This document shows, one piece after another, positions 57,738-64,000 of a stretch of DNA of 64,000 nt. Where the stretch lies: positions 62,001-126,000 of the forward strand of contig NZ_LHPC01000021.1 in NCBI RefSeq assembly GCF_001297125.1, written 5' to 3'. The stretch's first letter is position 1. The number at the start of each line of letters is the position of its first letter. The DNA is from Pseudomonas sp. RIT-PI-q (GTDB lineage Bacteria; Pseudomonadota; Gammaproteobacteria; Pseudomonadales; Pseudomonadaceae). Position numbers and translations under genes: made by a program. Below the pieces are notes generated by a model. That model did not search any database, was not told the origin of the DNA, and worked only from the letters and a program-made list of their open reading frames with translations.

Positions 57738-57755
57738 GAGGGCGCAAAGCGCCCC
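57738..57755 (-). promoter_or_regulatory. Hairpin between dppA3 and opdP
   Basis: GGGCGC-AAA-GCGCCC (57740-57754), a small GC-rich stem 22 nt after the dppA3 stop. No U tract follows; possible RNA stabiliser or weak terminator. The 174-bp gap may also hold an opdP promoter. Confidence 0.4.
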
Positions 57756-57776
57756 CAGCGGTTCTGGGCTAATCGG

Positions 57777-59378
57777 TTATTTTTCTATGCTGACACCCGA
57801 GAAGACGTTACGACCGAAAGGACTCACCTTGAATCCTTCGATTTTGGCGCTCAACGGCTGGTTGACCGTCGAGTGGGCGATTGGCGTGATCGGCACCTGC
57901 TGCTTGAGGTACTGCTGCGCCTGTTTGTAGAGCACGGTGCGCTGGTCACGGTCGGTGACGACCTTGGCCTGCTTGATCAATTTGTCGTACGCCGGATCAC
58001 ACCACATGGAGTAGTTGTTGCCACCAATGGCGTCGCAGCTGTACAGCGTGCCGAGCCAGTTGTCCGGGTCCCCATTGTCACCGGTCCAGCCGATCAGGCT
58101 GATGTCGTGCTCGCCATTCTTGGTGCGCTTGATGTACTCGCCCCATTCGTAGCTGACGATCTTGACCTTGAGACCGATCTTGGCCCAGTCAGCCTGGAGC
58201 ATCTCGGCCATCAACTTGGCGTTGGGGTTGTACGGGCGCTGGACCGGCATGGCCCAGAGGGTGATTTCGGTGCCTTCCTTCACGCCCGCAGCCTTGAGCA
58301 GCTCCTTGGCTTTTTCCGGGTTGTAGGCGGCGTCTTTAATGGTCTCGTCGTAGGACCATTGGGTCGGCGGCATGGCGTTGACCGCCAGTTGCCCCGCGCC
58401 TTGGTAAACGGCGTTGAGAATGCTTTGCTTGTTCACCGCCATGTCCAGCGCCTGGCGCACTTCGAGCTGGTCGAAGGGCTTGTGCCGAACGTTATAGGCG
58501 ATGTAGCCGAGGTTGAAACCGGGCTTCTCGATGAGCTTCAGGTTCGGGTCGCTTTTCAGCGCGGCCACGTCGGCAGGGCGCGGGCTCAGGGTGATCTGGC
58601 ACTCGTTGGCCTTGAGCTTCTGCACCCGCACCGACGCGTCGGTGTTGATGGCGAAAATCAGGTTCTCGAGTTTGACCCGGCTCTGGTCCCAGTATTGCGG
58701 GTTGCCGGTGTAACGGATGTTGGAATCTTTCTGGTAGCTCTTGAAGGCAAACGGGCCAGTGCCGATCGGCTTCTGGTTGATGTCGCTCGGTTTGCCTTCG
58801 GCCAGCAGTTTGTCGGCGTATTCGGCGGACAGGATGGCGGCAAAGCTCATGGCGATATTCTGGATGAACGCGGCGTCGACGTTGTTGAGCGTCATGACCA
58901 CGGTCAGCGGCCCGGTCTTCTCGACCTTGGCGATGTTCTTGTTCAGGCTCATCCCGTTGAAATACGGGAACTCGGTCGGATAAGCCTTACGGAAAGGTTG
59001 CTGTGGATCCAGCATGCGATTAAACGTGAACAGCACGTCATCGGCGTTGAAATCGCGGGTCGGCGTGAAGTATTTGGTCGTGTGGAATTTCACCCCTTCG
59101 CGCAGGTGAAAGGTGTACTTGAGACCGTCCTCGGAAATATCCCAGCGAGTGGCCAGGCCTGGTACGACGTTGGTGGCGCCTTTTTCAAACTCTGCCAGTC
59201 GGTTGTACAGCGGCTCGGCGGCGTCGTTATCGGTCGCGGTCGTGTACTGCGCGGTATCGAAGCCAGCAGGGCTGCCTTCGGAGCAGAATACCAGGCTGTT
59301 GTTGGCGGCCTGGCTGATTGAAGTGGCGGCCAACAGGCCGGTGCCCAGCAATGCGGATAAAACCAAGGTATGGCGCAT
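57777..59378 (-). CDS. dppA3: Dipeptide-binding protein (DppA3-like)
   Basis: A 533-residue SBP_bac_5 protein: signal peptide (MRHTLVLSALLGTGLLAATS ... QA), mature LVFCSEGSPAGFD, FHLREGVKFHTTKYFTPTRD and the ligand loop GWTGDNGDPDNWLGTL. ATG 59378 has AAAGGGAG upstream. It shares long identical stretches with DppA1 and DppA2 (MPPTQWSYD, TGPFxFKSYQKDSNIRYTGN), so the three are recent paralogues. Substrate differences cannot be told from sequence. Confidence 0.9.
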   Translation of the reverse strand: MRHTLVLSALLGTGLLAATSISQAANNSLVFCSEGSPAGFDTAQYTTATDNDAAEPLYNRLAEFEKGATNVVPGLATRWDISEDGLKYTFHLREGVKFHTTKYFTPTRDFNADDVLFTFNRMLDPQQPFRKAYPTEFPYFNGMSLNKNIAKVEKTGPLTVVMTLNNVDAAFIQNIAMSFAAILSAEYADKLLAEGKPSDINQKPIGTGPFAFKSYQKDSNIRYTGNPQYWDQSRVKLENLIFAINTDASVRVQKLKANECQITLSPRPADVAALKSDPNLKLIEKPGFNLGYIAYNVRHKPFDQLEVRQALDMAVNKQSILNAVYQGAGQLAVNAMPPTQWSYDETIKDAAYNPEKAKELLKAAGVKEGTEITLWAMPVQRPYNPNAKLMAEMLQADWAKIGLKVKIVSYEWGEYIKRTKNGEHDISLIGWTGDNGDPDNWLGTLYSCDAIGGNNYSMWCDPAYDKLIKQAKVVTDRDQRTVLYKQAQQYLKQQVPITPIAHSTVNQPLSAKIEGFKVSPFGRNVFSGVSIEK

Positions 59379-59647
59379 GACGCTCCCTTTACTCTTTCTT
59401 AGTGTTATTCAATGCGCCGCCGTCCCGTCCGGGGACGAGGGGGGCTGCACTGATCTCAAACCATGACATGCAGCAAACCGATGGCCCACGCATGAACTGG
59501 TCAGATCCCGACGGTATGAACCGTGGGTCTGGCAGTAAATGCGAAAAGCCTGAAAGACTCGTAGGAAAAGGCAATGCGTCCTAACGCGCTGCTGTGGTAC
59601 GCAGTGGCTTTGGACGTAGGCGGATTCCTGCTTTCTCGGTAGATAAA

Positions 59648-59678
59648 GCAACGGCGACGTCAAAAACGTCGCCGTTGC
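59648..59678 (-). terminator. Terminator of dppA2
   Basis: GCAACGGCGACGT (59648-59660), loop of 5, ACGTCGCCGTTGC (59666-59678): a 13-bp stem followed on the minus strand by TTTATC. The 306-bp gap to dppA3 holds this hairpin and probably a dppA3 promoter; no gene. Confidence 0.7.
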
Positions 59679-59684
59679 AAAACC

Positions 59685-61310
59685 TTATTTGCTGACGCTG
59701 ACGCCGTAGAAGGAGTTCAAGCCGAATGGGCTGATCTTGAAGTCCTGCACGTTGTCGCGCATGGGTTGGAACACCGTCGAGTGAGCGATAGGTGTCATTG
59801 GAACGGCGTCTTTGAGGACGTGTTGCGCCTGTTTGTACAGTTCGGTGCGCTTGGCCTGGTCGGTTGTGCGCTTGGCTTCCTTGACGATGCCATCGAACTT
59901 TTTGTCGCACCACTTGGAGAAGTTGTTGCCTTGCAGCGAGTCGCAGCCGAACAGCACGTTCAGCCAGTTGTCCGGGTCACCGTTGTCGCCGCTCCAGCCA
60001 ATCAGCATCGCGCCGTTTTCACCGCCTTTGGAGCGCTTGATGTACTCGCCCCACTCGTAGGTCACGATCTTGGCCTTGATACCGATCTTGGCCCAGTCGG
60101 ACTGCAGCATTTCAGCCATCAGCTTGGCGTTCGGGTTGTACGGACGCTGTACCGGCATCGCCCACAGGTTGATCTCGGTGCCTTCCTTGATGCCGGCTTC
60201 CTTGAGCAGCTCCTTGGCTTTCTCAGGGTTGTACGGCGCATCCTTGATGGTGGTGTCGTAAGACCACTGGGTCGGTGGCATGGCGTTGACGGCCAGTTGA
60301 CCTGCACCCTGGTAAACCGAGTCGATGATCTGCTGCTTGTTGACGGCCATGTCCAGTGCCTGACGCACTTTCAACTGGGCCATCGGGTTCGGCTGATCGC
60401 TGCCCTTGATCTTGTCCATCACGTTGTAGGCGATGTAACCCAGGTTGAAACCAGCCTGGTTAGGTACTTTCAGAGTCTTGTCTTCCTGAAGCGCCTTCAG
60501 GTCGGCCGGGCGTGGGAACAGAGTGATCTGGCACTCGTTCTTCTTCAGCTTCTGGATACGTACCGACGGGTCGGTGGTGATGGCGAAGATCAGGTTGTCG
60601 ATCTTGACGTCGTCAGGCTTCCAGTAGTCCTTGTTCCCGGTGTAGCGGATGTTGGAATCTTTCTGGTAGCTCTTGAACACGAACGGACCCGTGCCGACCG
60701 GCTTCTGGTTGATGTCGGCGGCCTTGCCTTCCTTGAGCAGCTGGGCAGCGTACTCAGCGGATTGCACCGAAGCGAAACTCATGGCCATGTTCTGGATGAA
60801 CGCGGCATCAACTTCTTTCAGGGTGAACTTGACGGTGTGGTCGTCGACTTTATCGATCTTGGTGATGTTGGTGTCCATCCCCATGTCGGTGAAGTACGGG
60901 AATTCGGTCGGGTACGCCTTACGGAACGGATCATCCTTGTTAATCATGCGATTAAAGGTGAACAGCACGTCGTCGGCGTTGAACTCACGAGTCGGTTTGA
61001 AATACGGGGTGGTGTGGAACTTGACGCCTTCACGCAGGTGGAAGGTGTAAGTCAGGCCATCATCGGAGATGTCCCACTTGGTCGCCAGACCAGGAATAAC
61101 GGCGGTGCCGCCGCGCTCGAACTGAGTCAGGCGGTTGAACATGGTTTCTGCAGAGGCGTCGAAGTCGGTTCCGGTGGTGTACTGACCAGGATCAAAACCG
61201 GCCGGGCTCCCTTCGGAGCAAAACACCAGGTTAGTCGCCGCTTGGGCGAAAGGTGCGCTAGCTAACAAGCCTGCGCCGACTAAAAACGGAATGACCGCGT
61301 GTTTAAGCAT
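59685..61310 (-). CDS. dppA2: Dipeptide-binding protein (DppA2-like)
   Basis: A 541-residue SBP_bac_5 protein: signal peptide (MLKHAVIPFLVGAGLLASAP ... QA), mature NLVFCSEGSPAGFDPGQYTT, the standard FHLREGVKFHTTPYFKPTRE block, and ligand loop GWSGDNGDPDNWLNVL. ATG 61310 has GAGG 5 nt upstream; the open frame continues upstream without homology. It has a slightly longer middle insertion (YNVMDKIKGSDQPNPMAQ) than its paralogues. Confidence 0.9.
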   Translation of the reverse strand: MLKHAVIPFLVGAGLLASAPFAQAATNLVFCSEGSPAGFDPGQYTTGTDFDASAETMFNRLTQFERGGTAVIPGLATKWDISDDGLTYTFHLREGVKFHTTPYFKPTREFNADDVLFTFNRMINKDDPFRKAYPTEFPYFTDMGMDTNITKIDKVDDHTVKFTLKEVDAAFIQNMAMSFASVQSAEYAAQLLKEGKAADINQKPVGTGPFVFKSYQKDSNIRYTGNKDYWKPDDVKIDNLIFAITTDPSVRIQKLKKNECQITLFPRPADLKALQEDKTLKVPNQAGFNLGYIAYNVMDKIKGSDQPNPMAQLKVRQALDMAVNKQQIIDSVYQGAGQLAVNAMPPTQWSYDTTIKDAPYNPEKAKELLKEAGIKEGTEINLWAMPVQRPYNPNAKLMAEMLQSDWAKIGIKAKIVTYEWGEYIKRSKGGENGAMLIGWSGDNGDPDNWLNVLFGCDSLQGNNFSKWCDKKFDGIVKEAKRTTDQAKRTELYKQAQHVLKDAVPMTPIAHSTVFQPMRDNVQDFKISPFGLNSFYGVSVSK

Positions 61311-61531
61311 GGTGGCCTCATGATTTGTTGTCATTTTTGGAATTAGAGGACGACCTCGTGAGTCGTGCCTGCGGATACTTATGCAGGGGCCGTACCCAAT
61401 GCAAGATGCAGAGCGACCACAAGCCTTAAACAGTGGCACGAACGTACCTTAATGTCGCATATGTATAAATTGGAGCGCATTTGACCGTTTGCGCACGGTT
61501 TTTTCGGTGCAAACTGCGCACCCGCAAGGGG

Positions 61532-61559
61532 CAACCGGGGCGGCGTGCGCACCCGGTTG
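61532..61559 (-). promoter_or_regulatory. Hairpin downstream of dppA1
   Basis: CAACCGGG (61532-61539) and CCCGGTTG (61552-61559) form an 8-bp stem 11 nt after the dppA1 stop, in a GC-rich patch; no U tract. The 259-bp gap between dppA1 and dppA2 has no gene. Confidence 0.4.
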
Positions 61560-61569
61560 GGGCGGGGTG

Positions 61570-63171
61570 TTACTTATTTATACTCACCCCATAGAAGGGT
61601 GTGAGGCCGAACGGGCTGATCTTGAAATCAGTGACCTCTTTGCGCAAAGGCTGGAACACCGTCGAGTTCGCAATCGGTGTGATAGGTACTTGTTGTTTAA
61701 GGATTTGCTGTGCCTGTTGATACAGTTTGACGCGCTGCTGTCTGTCAGTGGACACCTTGGCTTCCTGCACGAGTTTGTCGTACGCCGGGTCGCACCATTT
61801 GGCGTAGTTGCTACCTTTCACCGCGGCGCAGCTGTAGAGCACGCCCAGCCAGTTGTCCGGGTCACCGTTGTCGCCGGTCCAGCCGTAAATCATCGCGTCG
61901 TGTTCGCCGTTCTTGGCGCGTTTGATGTACTCGCCCCACTCGTAGCTGACGATGTTGGCGTTGATCCCGACCTTGGCCCAATCCTGCTGGATCATCTGCG
62001 CCGACATCCGCGCGTTGGGGTTCGAGGCACGCTGCACGGTCATGGCCCATAAATTGATGGTAGTACCGGGTGCAACCCCTGCTTCTTTCAGTAGCGCCTT
62101 GGCTTTCGTCGGGTCGTGGGGCGCGTCCTTGATGCTTGGGTCATAAGACCATTGCGCCGGTGGCAAGGCGTTTTGCGCGAGTTGGCCGGCACTCTGGTAG
62201 ACGGCTTTGATGATGGCGGGTTTGTCGATGGCCATGTCCAGGGCCTGGCGGACTTTGAGTTGGTCCAGCGGCGGATGGGTCACGTTGTAGGCCAGGAAAC
62301 CGAGGTTGAAGCCGGCTTGCTTGAGCACGGTCAGGTTCGGGTCTTTCTCCATGATCTCGATATCCGCAGGGCGCGGGTAGCCGCTGACCTGGCATTCGCC
62401 GGCCTTGAGTTTTTGCAAACGAACGGCGGCGTCCGGGGTGATCGAGAAGATCAGGTTGTCGAGCTTCACGTCCTCGGGTTTCCAGTAGGCCTTGTTGGCG
62501 GCATAGCGGATTTGCGAGTCTTTCTGGTAGCGCTTGAATACGAACGGGCCGGTGCCGACGGGTTTCTGGTTGAGGTCGGCGGCTTTGCCTTCCTTTAGCA
62601 GTTGGGCAGCGTATTCGGCGGACTGCACCGAGGCGAAGCTCATGGCGAGGTTTTGCACGAACGCGGCGTCGACGTTGTTCAGGCTGAAACGCACGGTGTG
62701 TGGGTCGATTTTGTCGACGCTTTTGATGGTGGTGTTCAGGCCCATGTCGGTGAAGTACGGCGACTCGGCAGGGTAGGCTTTGCGGAAGGTATTCTCGGGG
62801 TCGAGCAGGCGTTGGAAGGTGAACAGTACGTCGTCGGCGTTGAAGTCGCGGGTCGGGGTGAAGTAGTCGGTGGTGTGGAATTTCACGCCGTCGCGCAGGT
62901 GGAAGGTGTAGCTGAGGCCGTCCTGGCTCACGTCCCAACTCGTCGCCAAACCGGGCTCGACTTCGGTGCCGCCGCGCTTGAATTGGGTGAGGCGGTTGAA
63001 GACGGGTTCGGCGGGGGCGTCGAAGTCGGTGCCGCTGGGGGTTTGGGTGGGGTCGAAGCCGGCGGGGCTGGCTTCGGAGCAGTAGACCAATGTCGTGGCC
63101 GCTTGGGCGATGGGGGCTGTGGTGGCTAAGGCGAGAGCAAGCAGAAGCGGTTTGACGGTGGTTCTTTCCAT
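61570..63171 (-). CDS. dppA1: Dipeptide-binding protein (DppA1-like)
   Basis: A 533-residue SBP_bac_5 protein: signal peptide (MERTTVKPLLLALALATTAP ... QA), mature LVYCSEASPAGFDPTQTPSG, FHLRDGVKFHTTDYFTPTRD and ligand loop GWTGDNGDPDNWLGVL. Start ATG 63171 is set by the signal peptide and lies after a GGGG-rich Shine-Dalgarno; 49 upstream codons are open but unlike the family. First gene of the cluster. Naming A1 to A4 follows the order of the P. aeruginosa dpp cluster. Confidence 0.9.
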   Translation of the reverse strand: MERTTVKPLLLALALATTAPIAQAATTLVYCSEASPAGFDPTQTPSGTDFDAPAEPVFNRLTQFKRGGTEVEPGLATSWDVSQDGLSYTFHLRDGVKFHTTDYFTPTRDFNADDVLFTFQRLLDPENTFRKAYPAESPYFTDMGLNTTIKSVDKIDPHTVRFSLNNVDAAFVQNLAMSFASVQSAEYAAQLLKEGKAADLNQKPVGTGPFVFKRYQKDSQIRYAANKAYWKPEDVKLDNLIFSITPDAAVRLQKLKAGECQVSGYPRPADIEIMEKDPNLTVLKQAGFNLGFLAYNVTHPPLDQLKVRQALDMAIDKPAIIKAVYQSAGQLAQNALPPAQWSYDPSIKDAPHDPTKAKALLKEAGVAPGTTINLWAMTVQRASNPNARMSAQMIQQDWAKVGINANIVSYEWGEYIKRAKNGEHDAMIYGWTGDNGDPDNWLGVLYSCAAVKGSNYAKWCDPAYDKLVQEAKVSTDRQQRVKLYQQAQQILKQQVPITPIANSTVFQPLRKEVTDFKISPFGLTPFYGVSINK

Positions 63172-63239
63172 GGAATCCCCGGGGGGTTGGGCTGCGGGAT
63201 TTTCCTGAGCGTAGCGTTGTTGGTGGGGTGTGCCCAAAT

Positions 63240-63610
63240 ATCCATTTGTGAGGGCGACCCCTTGGTTCGGGTATACGCCGATGTGCATTTTGATCTTGAC
63301 GGCCTGATAGCCGACCATGCTCTTTCAGGTGTACATATCCGTTATTTGGTAACGGACGCTATTGGTTCCGCCCTTACGGCGGGTCACTTGGAAGAGCCCC
63401 AAGTAACCAAGGGCTTTTGCCCCTTTCGTTCGGTGCCTCGCCTAGGCTCGGCATGCCCTCGCTCCGGTCCTGCTCCGTGGGCCCACTGCGCAGAACCTGC
63501 GCTCGGCCTCTCGATGGGGCTGTGCGTCAAAATCAAAAGCGACAGGCGAGCTAACGCTCGACCTTGAGTGGGGGAAAGCAAAAGCGTACGCCGCTCTGCA
63601 TCTGATTTTC
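63240..63610. repeat. Probable multicopy Pseudomonas intergenic repeat
   Basis: About 370 bp with no credible gene: the stretch from GCCGACCATGCTCTTTCAGG through GTAACGGACGC, GGTTCCGCCCTTACGGCGGG and TTCGGTGCCTCGCCTAGGCT looks like a repeat I recall from many Pseudomonas genomes, where it creates spurious small open frames on both strands. Copy number cannot be judged here. Confidence 0.5.
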
Positions 63611-63640
63611 TGTAGGAGCGAGGCTTGCCCGCGAAGGCGG
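63611..63640 (+). repeat. REP, single unit, GAGGCTTGCCCGCGAAGG class
   Basis: TGTAGGAGCGAGGCTTGCCC with no inverted partner nearby; a second REP follows in the same direction at 63681. Tandem-direct, unlike the REPINs elsewhere. Confidence 0.8.
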
Positions 63641-63680
63641 CCTTATAGCCGACCAATCCCTCGCAGATGCACCCGGTTCA

Positions 63681-63710
63681 ACTGTGGGAGCGAGGCTGCT
63701 CGCGATGGCG
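63681..63710 (+). repeat. REP, single unit, divergent
   Basis: ACTGTGGGAGCGAGGCTGCT followed by CGCGATGGCGG; a hybrid of two REP classes and in direct orientation to the unit at 63611. Confidence 0.75.
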
Positions 63711-63751
63711 GTAGGCCAGTCAGCACACAACCCGACTGACCCACCCCGACA

Positions 63752-64000
63752 TCAAGGCATCAACACTTCGATCGACCCATCCGCCGTCATGCTGACCTGG
63801 CTGGTGCCCGCTTCGACTTCCGGTGTCACCGGGGCGGAATCCATGCTCGCAGCCTTCATCATCATTGGCCCGCGCATGTACGGCTGTGGATAACCGTTGC
63901 TGTTCAGGTTCAGGTTGACGATTTTGTAGCCTTTGCCACCGAGGGCGTCGGTGGCCAATTGGGCGCGGGCCTTGAAGGCGGTAACGGCGTCTTTGAGCAG
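63752..64000 (-). CDS. SIMPL-domain (DUF541) protein, C-terminal part
   Basis: The last 82 codons of a gene running off the right edge. The residues (LLKDAVTAFKARAQLATDAL, GYKIVNLNLNSNGYPQPYMR, then a Met/Ala/Pro-rich stretch and TSQVSMTADGSIEVLMP) match the end of periplasmic SIMPL proteins of Pseudomonas: helix, beta strand, linker, and the final beta strand. Function of the family is poorly defined; an exported protein is likely. Upstream context is not visible. Stop TGA at 63752-63754. Confidence 0.75.
   Translation of the reverse strand: MLKDAVTAFKARAQLATDALGGKGYKIVNLNLNSNGYPQPYMRGPMMMKAASMDSAPVTPEVEAGTSQVSMTADGSIEVLMP

Noticed and set aside
63187..63656. Small open frames on both strands in the right-hand gap
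   Set aside because: They fall in the probable intergenic repeat, with no ribosome-binding site and low-complexity composition.

Overview
The window looks like ordinary chromosomal core DNA of a fluorescent Pseudomonas (P. fluorescens group). The evidence is the greA-yhbY-rlmE-ftsH-folP-glmM-tpiA-secG-tRNA-rimP-nusA-infB-rbfA-truB-rpsO-pnp gene order, the nadC-ampDE block, a TTAAACGTTTCA Cra operator, the piuABC, opuC and dpp/opdP loci, and a dense scatter of Pseudomonas REP/REPIN palindromes. Species and strain cannot be fixed from sequence alone. I see no prophage, transposase, integron or CRISPR array.

Layout. 0-16.4 kb: housekeeping block for translation and envelope quality control: end of greA, a small membrane protein, yhbY (opposite strand), rlmE, ftsH-folP-glmM-tpiA-secG, tRNA-Leu(GAG), initiator tRNA-fMet, rimP-nusA-infB-rbfA-truB, rpsO and pnp. 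16.4-24.4 kb: tRNA-Thr(CGT), a small conserved protein, nadC, a DUF1631 protein, ampD-ampE and a chemoreceptor with a good FliA-type promoter. 24.5-32.5 kb: a zinc-ribbon membrane protein, tatD-like hydrolase, cra, and the divergent fructose PTS operon fruBKA. 32.7-42.4 kb: a frameshifted PhoD-type phosphatase gene, the siderophore/iron locus piuB-piuA / piuC-Sel1, and speC. 42.8-46.3 kb: the osmoprotectant ABC transporter opuCA-CB-CC-CD. 46.7-50.4 kb: prfC, an MFS transporter and a small secreted acidic protein. 50.5-63.2 kb: a complete dipeptide uptake system, dppA1-dppA2-dppA3-opdP-dppA4-dppBCDF, all on the minus strand. 63.2-64 kb: a repeat-rich intergenic region and the 3' end of a SIMPL-domain gene.

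How they work together. The translation block couples rRNA/tRNA modification (RlmE, TruB), 30S maturation (RimP, RbfA, YhbY), transcription-translation coupling (NusA, IF2) and RNA decay (PNPase). Cra represses fruBKA and is relieved by fructose-1-phosphate. PiuA imports ferric siderophores, while PiuB and PiuC are the likely reductase and 2OG-dioxygenase partners. OpdP passes dipeptides through the outer membrane, four periplasmic binding proteins broaden specificity, and DppBCDF imports them.

The most unusual material is non-coding: terminator-like hairpins placed in leaders or across start sites (before rimP, inside the start of folP, at the greA/next-gene boundary, in the speC leader), two almost identical REPINs 5 kb apart, a 39-bp perfect inverted repeat that starts at a stop codon, a possible 11-codon leader peptide before the MFS gene, and a probable multicopy intergenic repeat near the right end. 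No wholly new multi-gene system was evident.
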